Positions 16,681-25,011 of a stretch of DNA of 64,000 nt are shown in pieces (the stretch's first letter is position 1; each line of letters begins with the position of its first letter). Origin of the DNA: Actinoallomurus iriomotensis. Lineage in GTDB: Bacteria; Actinomycetota; Actinomycetes; Streptosporangiales; Streptosporangiaceae. Location: NCBI RefSeq assembly GCF_030269445.1, contig NZ_BSTJ01000005.1, forward strand, positions 124,001 to 188,000. The letters are read 5' to 3'. The position numbers were made by a program, and so were the translations under genes. Under the pieces are notes generated by a model, which worked only from the letters and a program-made list of their open reading frames with translations, was not told the DNA's origin and searched no databases.

Positions 16681-18338
16681 ACCCGGCGACCGCCCTGGCG
16701 ACCGTCCTGGTGGACGAGCTGACGCGCTGCGGGCTGACCGATGTGGTGCTGGCGCCGGGGTCGCGGTCGGCCGCGCTGGCGCTGGCGCTGTTCGAGCAGT
16801 CGAAGGTGCGGCTGCATGTGCGGATCGACGAGCGTTCGGCGTCGTTCCTGGCGCTGGGGCTGGCCAAGCGGAGCGGCCGGCCGGTGGCGGTGGTGTGCAC
16901 GTCGGGTACTGCCGCGGCGAACTTCCACCCGGCGGTGGTGGAGGCGCACGAGTCGGGGGTGCCGCTGCTGGTGCTGACCGCGGACCGGCCGCCGGAGCTG
17001 CGGGGGACGGGCGCGAACCAGACGATCGACCAGGTGAAGCTGTACGGTTCGGCGACGCGGTGGAACTGCGAGGTCGGCGTGCCGGAGGAGCGGCCGGGCA
17101 TGATCGCCTATTGGCGGTCGCTGGCGAGCCGCGCCTGGCACGTGGCGCTGGAGCCGGATCCGGGTCCGGTGCATCTCAACCTGGCGTTCCGTGAGCCGCT
17201 GATCCCCGACGGCGACGAGTCGTGGTGTGAGCCGCTGGACGGTGACGCGACGGGGCCGTGGACGAAGGTGCGGGCGGCGACGCCGGGGTCGGTGCTGCAT
17301 GTGCCGCCGACGCGGCGGGGTGTGCTGGTGGTCGGCGACGGCGCGGTGAACGTCAAGCGGTACGTCGCGGCGGCGTCGATGGCGGGCTGGCCGGTGCTGG
17401 CGGAGCCCAACGGCAACGCGCGGTACGGCGATCACGCGCTGTCCTCGCATCACTTCCTGCTGGGGGTGCCGGAGTTCGTCGAGCGGCATCGTCCGGAGGT
17501 GGTGGTGACGCTCGGCAAGCCGGGGTTGTCGCGTCCGCTGCTGTCGTACCTGCGGCGTGCGGAGGAGCACGTGGTGGTGACGCCGTCGCTGGCGCGGTGG
17601 CCGGATCCGGTGCGGTCGGCGACGCAGGTGGCGCAGGAGGCGGAGATCCCGGTCGTGTCGGGCGACGACGCGTGGCTGAAGGGGTGGCGGACGGCCGACC
17701 TGGTGGCGCGGAACGCGGTGGACGCGGTGCTGGATGAGTCCGGTGAGCTGTCGGAGCCGCGGCTGGCGCGTGATCTGGTGTCGGCGATGCCGGGCGGGTC
17801 GCTGTTGCTGGCGGCGGCGAGCATGCCGATCCGGGATCTGGATCAGACGATGCATCCGCGGCGGGGGATCCGCATCCTGGCGAACCGGGGTGCGAGTGGC
17901 ATCGACGGTCTGGTGTCGACGGCGGTCGGTGCGGCGTTGGCGCACGGCAACCGGGCGTTCGCGCTGCTGGGGGATCTGGCGTTCCTGCACGACCAGAACG
18001 GTCTGGTGATCGGGCCGCAGGATCATCGTCCGGATCTGGCGCTGGTGGTGGTGAACAACGCCGGCGGGGGGATCTTCTCGCTGTTGCCGCAGGCGGCGTT
18101 CCCCGAGCCGTTCGAGCGGGTCTTCGGCACACCGCATCAGGTCGATCTGGCCTCGGTCGCGGCGGCGCACGGGCTGCCGTACACGCGGCTGGAGGCGATG
18201 GACGGCCTGACGAAGGTCATGACCGGTGAGGGGCTGCGGATCGTGGAGGCGCGTACGGACCGGGCGGCGAACGCCGCGTTGCACGCGCGGATGCGCGACG
18301 CCGCGCAGGAGGCGGTCCGGGCGTTCATCGGCGCCTGA
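16677..18338 (+). CDS. menD: SEPHCHC synthase (2-succinyl-5-enolpyruvyl-6-hydroxy-3-cyclohexene-1-carboxylate synthase)
   Basis: A 553-residue thiamine-diphosphate enzyme that joins isochorismate and 2-oxoglutarate, the first committed step of menaquinone synthesis. It has the N-terminal DVVLAPGSRSAALALALF, the catalytic Glu segment RIDERSASFLALGLAKRSG, TSGTAAANFHPAVVEAHESG, TADRPPELRGTGANQTIDQV, and the cofactor/metal stretch GDLAFLHDQNGLVIG with VVNNAGGGIFSLLPQ. The GTG start overlaps the menC stop by four bases. Length is normal and no lesions are seen. Confidence 0.95.
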   Translation: MNPATALATVLVDELTRCGLTDVVLAPGSRSAALALALFEQSKVRLHVRIDERSASFLALGLAKRSGRPVAVVCTSGTAAANFHPAVVEAHESGVPLLVLTADRPPELRGTGANQTIDQVKLYGSATRWNCEVGVPEERPGMIAYWRSLASRAWHVALEPDPGPVHLNLAFREPLIPDGDESWCEPLDGDATGPWTKVRAATPGSVLHVPPTRRGVLVVGDGAVNVKRYVAAASMAGWPVLAEPNGNARYGDHALSSHHFLLGVPEFVERHRPEVVVTLGKPGLSRPLLSYLRRAEEHVVVTPSLARWPDPVRSATQVAQEAEIPVVSGDDAWLKGWRTADLVARNAVDAVLDESGELSEPRLARDLVSAMPGGSLLLAAASMPIRDLDQTMHPRRGIRILANRGASGIDGLVSTAVGAALAHGNRAFALLGDLAFLHDQNGLVIGPQDHRPDLALVVVNNAGGGIFSLLPQAAFPEPFERVFGTPHQVDLASVAAAHGLPYTRLEAMDGLTKVMTGEGLRIVEARTDRAANAALHARMRDAAQEAVRAFIGA

Positions 18339-18406
18339 CCGCCCGCGCCCCGCGCTCCTGCGATCGAGGCCGGGTCGTAGGCCGCTGGTGTCCGAGCGTC
18401 CGGTGG

Positions 18407-19201
18407 TCACGCCCGTAGGGCGGCGCGGAGGGCGGCGGTGTCGTCGTCGGTCCAGCCGTGGTGGTGGAGCCAGCCGAGCGGGCCGCCGTGGCGTTCGTCG
18501 AGGATGGTGAGGAACTTCTCCATCGTGGCGGCGTGCGGCCGGTGGGAGTCGGCGGGCCGGGAGTCGAGGTCCTGGGCGTAGGTCGTGCTGCCGCGCAGGC
18601 GGCCGAGGACGGCCTCGAGGCGGTCGCCGGTCGCGGCGTAGTCGGCGACGATGTGGTCGCGGGGGACGCCGAGGACGTCCAGGGCGAGGGCGATGACGAC
18701 GCCGGTGCGGTCCTTGCCGGCGGCGCAGTGGACGATCGAGGGTCCCTGGGCCATGACGCGGAGCGCGTCCACGACGGAGTCGGGACGGTCGGCGAGGTAG
18801 GCGAGGTAGTGGTTGACGCTGCGTTCGCTCTCGGGGCCGTCCTCGTCGGGGCGGTTCTGCCAGGGGAGGATCTTGTCGGTGTCGACGGTGGGAGCGGTGT
18901 CGGCTTCGACGTCGGTGAGGCCGCCGCCTTCGGCGAACAGGGACAGGTGGTGGATCGTCACGCGGGGTTCGCGGGTGAGCGGGCCGGGGCCTTCGGCCAC
19001 GACTTCGGTGTCGCTGCGCAGGTCGATGACGTGGCGGACGCCGATGTGGGTCACGAGGCGGTCGACGTCGGCGGGGGTGAGGCCCTGGAGGTTGTCCGAG
19101 CGGAGCAGCCGGCCGGTACGGAGTGCGCCGCCGTCGGTGGTGGTGAGTCCGCCCATGTCACGGACGTTGACCGCGCCGTCGAGTTCGATCCATCGAGTCA
19201 T
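18407..19201 (-). CDS. Tyrosine-protein phosphatase (dual-specificity-like)
   Basis: A 264-residue phosphatase of the Y_phosphatase3 type. The catalytic P-loop HCAAGKDRTG (Cys nucleophile, Arg) is at about residue 160. The N-terminus NVRDMGGLTTTDGGALRTGR and SDNLQGLTPADVDRL are characteristic, and the C-terminus ends in the short helical HHGWTDDDTAALRAALRA found in this group. Substrates may be phosphotyrosine, phosphoserine or phosphoinositides; sequence alone cannot decide. It converges on menD across 68 bases and is transcribed alone. Confidence 0.9.
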   Translation of the reverse strand: MTRWIELDGAVNVRDMGGLTTTDGGALRTGRLLRSDNLQGLTPADVDRLVTHIGVRHVIDLRSDTEVVAEGPGPLTREPRVTIHHLSLFAEGGGLTDVEADTAPTVDTDKILPWQNRPDEDGPESERSVNHYLAYLADRPDSVVDALRVMAQGPSIVHCAAGKDRTGVVIALALDVLGVPRDHIVADYAATGDRLEAVLGRLRGSTTYAQDLDSRPADSHRPHAATMEKFLTILDERHGGPLGWLHHHGWTDDDTAALRAALRA

Positions 19202-19359
19202 GCTGACGACCTTAGCCGGGGGAGATGTAACCTTCTGGGCGAGTTCGTCCCGTCGGGGTGGCGGGGCCGAGGCGCGTCGAGCGGGTGACGAGATTTCCCG
19301 GGCGATGCCATCGCCGCAAAGTGGCGAACTAACCGCAGGTCAGCGATTTCGTTGCGTGC

Positions 19360-20970
19360 CTATCTCGCCAACGCCGTTGTGAGCGCTCCAAGCAGGACCT
19401 GCGCCGGATCGCTCGGCGCCTCGGCGGTGCGCCAGGCGACGGCGCCATCCGGCCGGACCAGGCTCACACCCGACGCGCCGATCCCGTACCGGGCAAGGAA
19501 CTCGCCCTCAGTGTCGGCCAGGTCGTCGCCGATCGTGTGGGTTCGCACGGTGATACCGAGGCGGGCGGCGACATCGTCGGCAACGCCGGTCCAGAATCCA
19601 CCCTCAGCTCCAGACAACAGCACGAAACCGTGGCCAAAGAGGTCCACGGTGGACAGTTTTTCGCCGTTACAGCGCAGCCACACATGCGGTGCCCGGAATC
19701 CGGGCCGGCCGGTCGGCCGGTACGGATCCTCGGTGTCCGCGGGATCGTCATCCGTTGCGAGGATCGACGCAGAGCGGTAGCGGAACCCGAGCGTAAGCTC
19801 GACCGCACGCTTCTGGTCGGAGATCTGTTCGTCGGCCGGGTCCTCGGAGTCTTCGGTGGCCGCCGCGGGCCCGCGGCTGCCCGCCAGCCGCAACGCCTCG
19901 GCGACGACCCGCTCGGCGACCGGGCGCCGCTCGGCGTCATAGGTATCCAAGAGCGCGGTTCCGGCTGTGGAGCCGAGCACAGCGGCGAGCTTCCACGCCA
20001 GGTCGTAGGCATCACCGATCGCGGTGTTGCCGCCGAACCCACCGCTGGGCGGGGTGACCTTGGCGGCGTCGCCGGCCAGCAGTACCCGTCCCACCCGGAA
20101 CCGGTCCGCCACCGAGGCTGCCATTTCCCACGGTCGCACGGCCCTGATCTCCGGTCGGAGGTCTGGCAACTCGGTGATCAGCCGGATCAGCTCGGTGCAC
20201 CGTTCGGTGGTGAAGTCCTCCAGGGACTGTCCGGCGGCCGGGTCGTAACCGACGCTGTACAGGTGGCGGTCGATCGCATGGTCGACGGTGATGAACACGC
20301 CGTTGGCCTGCTCGTTGTGGAGCACGTGCAGTGTCGGCGGCTCCGGGTCGACCAGGTCACCGAGGTCGGCGTCGAAGATGATGCTGACGTTGTACCCGAG
20401 GCTGCCGGGACCGTGTCGGTCGACGCCGAGTGCCTCGCGCACGTCGCTGCGGTTGCCATCGGCGGCGACGAGGTAGTCCGATCGCACCTGGCTCATCTGC
20501 CCGTCGCGGCGCCCGCTGAGCATGGCGATCACACCGTCGTCATCCTGGCTGAAAGACACCAGCTCGGTGTCGAAGCGCAGTTCGGCGCCGAGATCCTCGG
20601 CGCGCCGACGCAGCAGCGGCTCCAGCTTGTCCTGGCCGGCCGTGCCCAGCCTGGCCGGGGACAGGGCGCTGAGGTCCGTGGTGTCGGTCTCGGAGACTTC
20701 CTCGTGAAAGGTCGGCCCAGGCAGACTGGCCGCAATCCTGACCCTGAACTTGGCCAGGCTCGGGGTGAGGGTCGGCACGTCCCCAGCGAGCCCGCCGAAC
20801 CCCAGCAGCTCCATCGTGCGCTGGTTCTGCCCCACCGCCCTGGGAAACAATGAGGTTCCTGAGCGCCGCTCGACCAGCAGCACGTCGACTCCGCGCTGCG
20901 CCAGGAACATCGCGCTGGCCAGGCCGGCCAGTCCCGCCCCCACGACCAGCACCGACACCCGTTTCTCCAC
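19360..20970 (-). CDS. FAD-dependent aromatic-ring monooxygenase (PheA/TfdB type)
   Basis: A 536-residue class A flavoprotein monooxygenase. The FAD motifs are complete: VVGAGLAGLASAMFLAQRG near the N-terminus, the DG motif AADGNRSDVREALG, and the GD motif VLLAGDAAKVTPPSGGFGGN. A thioredoxin-like C-terminal domain follows, as in phenol hydroxylase and polyketide hydroxylases. It would use NAD(P)H and O2 to hydroxylate an aromatic compound. A GTG at 20,970, 11 bases after a GGAGG site, was chosen over a TTG at 20,991. A perfect short palindrome lies upstream, but the expected regulator gene is missing. Confidence 0.88.
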   Translation of the reverse strand: MEKRVSVLVVGAGLAGLASAMFLAQRGVDVLLVERRSGTSLFPRAVGQNQRTMELLGFGGLAGDVPTLTPSLAKFRVRIAASLPGPTFHEEVSETDTTDLSALSPARLGTAGQDKLEPLLRRRAEDLGAELRFDTELVSFSQDDDGVIAMLSGRRDGQMSQVRSDYLVAADGNRSDVREALGVDRHGPGSLGYNVSIIFDADLGDLVDPEPPTLHVLHNEQANGVFITVDHAIDRHLYSVGYDPAAGQSLEDFTTERCTELIRLITELPDLRPEIRAVRPWEMAASVADRFRVGRVLLAGDAAKVTPPSGGFGGNTAIGDAYDLAWKLAAVLGSTAGTALLDTYDAERRPVAERVVAEALRLAGSRGPAAATEDSEDPADEQISDQKRAVELTLGFRYRSASILATDDDPADTEDPYRPTGRPGFRAPHVWLRCNGEKLSTVDLFGHGFVLLSGAEGGFWTGVADDVAARLGITVRTHTIGDDLADTEGEFLARYGIGASGVSLVRPDGAVAWRTAEAPSDPAQVLLGALTTALAR

Positions 20971-21000
20971 GACTCTTAAATCCTCCGCCAAGTGTTAGCT

Positions 21001-21015
21001 CTCTCTTTTAGAGAG
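21001..21015. promoter_or_regulatory. Operator-like palindrome upstream of the monooxygenase
   Basis: CTCTCT (21,001-21,006) and AGAGAG (21,010-21,015) are perfect inverted arms around TTT, 31 bases upstream of the monooxygenase start. The position and symmetry fit an operator for a TetR or MarR-type repressor, but no such gene remains next to it. The following 21,016-21,160 holds only short fragments of reading frames with no intact gene. Confidence 0.4.
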
Positions 21016-21159
21016 AATAAGATCTCGAGGCTATCTGCTCAGGTGTCCGCAGTGCACGAAGATCGACGATCTGTCCCAGATGGCTGATGAACTCGTCGCC
21101 CGGCTCGGGGCCCGGCTGGCGTACTGACACTCACAGAACACGCCGTACGCCCGGACGCC

Positions 21160-21740
21160 ATCGCGGTGCGCAAAGCCGGTGAGGCGGCGCTGCGCAGGCG
21201 GCTGGAGCAGGCCACCGATCGAGCTTGCGGTAGGCCTTGACGCGGCCGTCCGCGGGTGGGGGCAGTGGCCGTAGCGGCAGGACGCCCTGCCGGCCGGCGG
21301 TCCAGTCCAGGTAGCCGTCGGGGTGGTCGGCCGCGATCTCGTGCCGCCACACCGCCGGGGCGTGCCGTGGGTCGGGGGAGGGCCGCCAGGGGAGCAGGCT
21401 CCACCAGCCGGTGTGCGGCGGTCCGGGGGTGGTCCGGAGCCAGGAGGTGTACCGGTGCGGCCGGGACGGTGCGGTACGAGCCAGGGCGGCGGTGATCGGC
21501 GGCAGGATCGGGGCGGGCGGGGCGAGGCGGTGGTGGTTGACGCCGTAGTTCCGGTGCGCGACCTCGGCGAGCAGCAGCGGCCGGGTGTCCTGGCTGATCC
21601 AGAACGGGCGGGGGCGGGCGATCTCGACGCGCAGGCGCCGGGCGGGGCCGGGGCGCGTACGTGCAGGCGGAGTCCTCCGCCGGGCAGGTCCTCGGTGCGC
21701 GTGCCCTGGGGGCCGGTCAGGCTCGTACGGCGCCGGTGTC
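21160..21740 (-). pseudogene. Frameshifted gene of unknown function (transposon passenger relic)
   Basis: The reverse strand encodes a distinctive Pro/Trp/His-rich protein in two frames. An N-terminal part (SLTGPQGTRTEDLPGGGLRL) lies in one frame and the main part in another, with ARPRPFWISQDTRPLLLAEV, NYGVNHHRLAPPAP, SRPHRYTSWLRTTPGPP and HPDGYLDWTAGRQGVLP. The switch near 21,650 needs a single-base indel. After KAYRKLDR (about 21,228) the sequence no longer looks coding, so the 3' end is lost too. The protein recalls uncharacterised actinomycete plasmid or transposon proteins. No function is assigned. Confidence 0.45.
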
Positions 21741-21767
21741 ACAGGGCCTCGGGCGGGATGCCGACGA

Positions 21768-22625
21768 GTTTCCCGGTTGGAGTGGCTGAACAGCCTGGCC
21801 AAGGACGCGTCGGCGTCGGCGGTGAAGACCTCGATCGAGAAGCTGACCTGGTTCCGCAATATCGACGCCCACCTGCTGGATCTGTCGATGCTGCCGAACG
21901 AGCGGCGCCGGTTCCTGGCCACGGTCGCGCGCCGCTCCACCAACCAGGGTCTGGAGCGGCGCGGGGATCGCAAGTTCCCGATCCTTTTGGCGTTCGTCGC
22001 TCAGGCCGTCGTTGACCAGCTGGACGAGGTCGTGGCGTTGTTCGACCAGGCGGTGTCGGCGCGGGAGTCGCGGGCCAAGTCCAGAACCGATGAGGCGCTG
22101 GCCGAGCGGGCCAAGAAGGGCGAGGTCCGGCAGCTGCTGATGGATGTGATCCTTCCGGTGCCTGGCCGATCCTTCGATCCCGGACGAGGAGGTCGGCGGC
22201 ATCTTGCGGAACCGGGTCGGGATGCGGATGCTGCGGGAACTGAACGCCGACACCTGGACGCCGCTGCCCAAGGACCACGGCCGGCTGTCGGAGCTGGACT
22301 CCTCCTACACCTACCTGCGGCAGTTCATCCCGAACGTGCTGACGGCGATCGACTTTGAGGGCGGGCCGGGCACCCGTGCGCTGATGCAGGCCGCAGCCAT
22401 CCTCAAGGAGCTGAATGCCACGGGCGGCCGGAAGGTCCCAGCGGATGCGCCGACCGGGTTCGTCCCGGCCAAGTACGCCGACTACCTGGACAAGGCTCGC
22501 AGGTCCGAGGAGGACACCGCCTACCGGCATTACTGGGAACTGTGTGTGATCTTGTGTTTGCGGGACGGGCTCCGCTCCGGAGACGTCTGGGTGCCGGGGT
22601 CGCGCCGGTACGCCGACCCGGCCAT
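21768..22625 (+). pseudogene. tnpA: Outer Tn3-family transposase, N-terminal-side fragment
   Basis: Plus-strand sequence encodes the middle-N region of a Tn3-family transposase: SIEKLTWFRNIDAHLLDLSM, NERRRFLATVARRSTNQGLE, FDQAVSARESRAK, then in a shifted frame EEVGGILRNRVGMRMLREL, RQFIPNVLTAIDFEGGPGTR and WELCVILCLRDGLRSGDVWV. A one-base insertion near 22,165 breaks the frame. The first part of the protein (DUF4158 region) is absent: the sequence begins abruptly near 21,768. At 22,625 the gene is interrupted by a second Tn3-family transposon and resumes at 27,923. Confidence 0.8.
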
Positions 22626-22663
22626 GGGGGTTGACGAGCATCGGAACGAAAAGTCGCGCTAAG
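22626..22663 (+). repeat. Left 38-bp terminal inverted repeat of the inner transposon
   Basis: It matches the reverse complement of 27,885-27,922 at 37 of 38 positions; the difference is at position 27. Length 38 is the family norm. A second, inverted partial copy of the same sequence follows at about 22,677-22,708, so this end is itself palindromic. Confidence 0.9.
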
Positions 22664-22730
22664 CAAGGCCTCGGGCGGTGCTTGGCGTGACTTTTCGTTC
22701 GAATGCGTCTCGCTGCATTGTTTGCGCAGG

Positions 22731-23390
22731 TCAGCTGCCGGTGAGCTGCTCGGACTGCCCGGTGGCGCGTAGCTCGCGCAGCTCAGGGATGTGGTTGTAG
22801 AGCGTGCCCGGGGAGACGCCCAGCAGCTTGGCGATCGAGGTGATCGAGTGGGCCGGGTTGGGCAGCATGTCGCGGGCGGCGCGCAGCAGGTCCTCATTCA
22901 CCACGGTGGGGCGCCCGCCGATGCGACCGCGGGCGCGCGCGGCGGCCAGGCCTTCGCGGGTGCCGGCGACGATCAACTCGCGGATGAATTCGGCTAGTGC
23001 GGCGAAGACGTGGAAGACCAGACGGCCGCCGGGGGTGGTGGTGTCGAGGTTCTCGTGCAAGCTGGTGAATCCGATCTCCCGCTGCCGTAGGTCGGCGACC
23101 ATGGTGATCAGGTCATGCAAGGACCGGCCATATCGGTCTAGGGACGGCACGATGAGGGTGTCACCTGCGGTGAGGAAGGCGTGGCAGGCATTCAACTCGG
23201 GCCGGTGGGCGTTCTTCCCGGATTTCTTGTCGGCGAAGATCCGCCGGCACCCGGCAGCGGTCAGCGCGTCAATCTGCCGTTCGAGCTTTTGCCCGCCGGT
23301 GGGCACCCGCGCGTATCCGATACGGATCTCGGTGGGCCGGGTGGGGAAGACGGCGAACGGGTCGGCGGGAAGCTCCAGGGGGCTCGTCAC
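22731..23390 (-). CDS. tnpR: Serine resolvase, catalytic Ser replaced by Pro
   Basis: A 219-residue serine recombinase of the Tn3 resolvase type, which would resolve transposition cointegrates at res. It has the resolvase domain (RIGYARV, KLERQIDALTAAGC, FADKKSGKN, VPSLDRYGRSLHDL, HVFAALAEFIRELIV) and a C-terminal helix-turn-helix (SITSIAKLLGVSPGTLYNHI). In family members the motif reads YARVSTGGQ, with the Ser forming the covalent DNA link. Here codon 30 (23,301-23,303) is CCC, giving YARVPTGGQ. A single T-to-C change explains it and should abolish recombination. The GTG start leaves a normal-length protein. Confidence 0.88.
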   Translation of the reverse strand: MTSPLELPADPFAVFPTRPTEIRIGYARVPTGGQKLERQIDALTAAGCRRIFADKKSGKNAHRPELNACHAFLTAGDTLIVPSLDRYGRSLHDLITMVADLRQREIGFTSLHENLDTTTPGGRLVFHVFAALAEFIRELIVAGTREGLAAARARGRIGGRPTVVNEDLLRAARDMLPNPAHSITSIAKLLGVSPGTLYNHIPELRELRATGQSEQLTGS

Positions 23391-23403
23391 GCCTGCGATT
23401 CTC

Positions 23404-23523
23404 TCAACAAACGGTCCCGGACGGTTGTTGAACAGGCGAGGTTGTTGAAGGGGTTTTTGAAGGGCTGGCGGGCCGTCTGGCCCTTCTCGGGCGATCTTCA
23501 ATAAACGATGGTTTATTGAAGAT
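23404..23523. other. Candidate res (resolution) site
   Basis: Directly upstream of the resolvase, a 28-bp dyad (TCAACAA arms at 23,404-23,410 and 23,425-23,431) and a second, stronger dyad with 13-bp perfect arms (23,494-23,506 and 23,511-23,523, ATCTTCAATAAAC) lie about 90 bases apart, with further TTGTTGA/TTTTTGAA half-sites between. Tn3-type res sites consist of two or three such resolvase-binding dyads, the first about 28 bp. The remaining bases up to 23,700 carry no gene. Confidence 0.6.
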
Positions 23524-23707
23524 GACCATAGCGAAGGCGACCACCACCGGGCGTCGGCGTCGGCCCATCGAGCCGGAATCGGCGCTAGGGCTGCACCGGG
23601 CCACCCCGAACCACCCACAGTCACCATCGTCACGCGGAGCTACCTTTCCCTTCTAGAGACACTGACCCGAACAGAGGCAGGAGGGTGGCCGATCCCAGAA
23701 GGAACGA

Positions 23708-23736
23708 TTGACGCATACTTCGTCACTCGATATATG
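23708..23736 (+). promoter_or_regulatory. Promoter of the passenger PadR gene
   Basis: TTGACG (23,708-23,713) and TATATG (23,731-23,736) are separated by 17 bases, a good housekeeping promoter. Transcription would start three or four bases before the ATG at 23,747, giving an almost leaderless message. The -10 lies within CGATATATG, which resembles the ATATATCG-type sequences bound by PadR proteins, so autoregulation is plausible. Confidence 0.6.
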
Positions 23737-23746
23737 CTGCCGTGTC

Positions 23747-24070
23747 ATGCGGCCGATGAGCGAACCTACGTATTTCATCCTGGCGTCGCTTCTGGATGGT
23801 CCCCTGCACGGCTACGCGATCATCAAGCGCGCTGAAGAACTGTCCGGCGGCCAGGTCCGCCTGGCAGTCGGAACCCTCTACGGCGCACTCGACAGGCTGG
23901 CCAGCAACGGCCTGATCGCCATAGACCGGGAGGAGATCGTCGATGGACGGCCTCGCCGCTACTTCACCATCACCGACGACGGCGCCGACGCCGTCACCCA
24001 GGAGGCGAAACGCATGGCACAAGCGGCTCGGATCGTGGTCCGACGACAGCCCGGAACGGTGACCTCATGA
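23747..24070 (+). CDS. PadR family transcriptional regulator
   Basis: A 107-residue PadR-type winged-helix repressor: YFILASLLDGPLHGYAIIKR, the wing-forming GTLYGALDRLASNGLI, and DGRPRRYFTITDDGADAV. It is the short (PadR-s2-like) form lacking a long C-terminal helix. The ATG at 23,747 is favoured by the promoter just upstream; an ATG nine bases later is possible. Its stop overlaps the start of the next gene by four bases. The pair lies inside the inner Tn3 transposon as passenger DNA. Confidence 0.85.
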   Translation: MRPMSEPTYFILASLLDGPLHGYAIIKRAEELSGGQVRLAVGTLYGALDRLASNGLIAIDREEIVDGRPRRYFTITDDGADAVTQEAKRMAQAARIVVRRQPGTVTS

Positions 24071-24903
24071 GCGCCCTCGAATCGCACTACCGGCGTCTGA
24101 TGCGGGCCTACCCGCCCGCCTACCGGCAGGCGCACGGCGAGGAGATCATCGGTACGCTGCTGCAGGCATCCGCGGACCGGCGCCTGCCTTCGCCACGCGA
24201 GGCGGCCGGACTCATCGGCGGTGGCGTGACCGCGCGGATGCGGGCCGCCACCGAGCATCCGGTGGCGTGGTGGGCCGATGGCCTGCATCTGGGCATCCTG
24301 TTGATCGCTCTGACCAATCTCGCCCTCAATCTGGCCTATGTCTCCGCCCCGTCGATCGCGTCAGCCCCCTGGGAGATCGGCTACGTGGTGCTGAGCGTGG
24401 CGCTCGTGCGGGGATGGCTCTGGGTGGCGCTCCCCATCGCCGTCGTCGTCGCCATCCCGGCGGTCGACTTCGTGTTCAGCGCACGGGTGCCCGGTGTTTT
24501 CGCAGGCCTTGCCGTGCAATATCTCGCGGTGGCGGCCGGATCGGTCGTGCTCGCCCTCCGCCGATCGCGCGGTCTCCGCAGGCGCTCGTACGTGTGGCTC
24601 GCCGTCCCTGTGATCGCGTGGGCGGCGGCGCATGTCCACACACCGATGACATGGACGGTGCAGCCGATAATCGCGCTGTTCCTGCTATCGGCGGGCATCT
24701 GGGCGACGGCGGCGGCGCGCGACCTGCGGTGGCTGCTGGCCGCCGCGATCTTCGTGCCGGCGACCATCGGCCCTGACGCGGTCATCACGCAGGTGTATCC
24801 GACGAGCACGACAGCCGCCACCATCGTCTTCTGGGGGGTCGAGGTAGCCCTCGTGCTGGTCATCGGCCTGACGGCCCAGCGGACGCGGCGGTCGCGCACA
24901 TGA
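24067..24903 (+). CDS. PadR-linked integral membrane protein
   Basis: A 278-residue protein with a cytoplasmic N-terminus (YRRLMRAYPPAYRQAHGEEI) and about six to eight hydrophobic helices, for example LHLGILLIALTNLALNLAYV and FAGLAVQYLAVAAGSVVLAL. This N-terminal motif followed by membrane helices is common in actinomycete proteins encoded directly after PadR regulators. Their function is unknown, and an envelope-stress or permease-accessory role is only a guess. It is translationally coupled to the PadR gene (ATGA overlap). It ends 108 bases before the transposase 3' end. Confidence 0.75.
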   Translation: MSALESHYRRLMRAYPPAYRQAHGEEIIGTLLQASADRRLPSPREAAGLIGGGVTARMRAATEHPVAWWADGLHLGILLIALTNLALNLAYVSAPSIASAPWEIGYVVLSVALVRGWLWVALPIAVVVAIPAVDFVFSARVPGVFAGLAVQYLAVAAGSVVLALRRSRGLRRRSYVWLAVPVIAWAAAHVHTPMTWTVQPIIALFLLSAGIWATAAARDLRWLLAAAIFVPATIGPDAVITQVYPTSTTAATIVFWGVEVALVLVIGLTAQRTRRSRT

Positions 24904-25011
24904 CCCCATAGCCCTGCGATCAAAAGAGCGACGACGATCTGCCGTGCGTTGCCGAATTGGGGATGTACCGGCCGCTCCGCGGCATGGCGCGGGGCCGGGG
25001 GCGGCCAGCAT

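Noticed and set aside
15513-18410. A 965-codon open frame on the reverse strand across menC and menD
   Set aside because: It is antisense to menC and menD, rich in Arg/His/Pro and without any domain; long antisense frames are expected in DNA with G/C at every third position.
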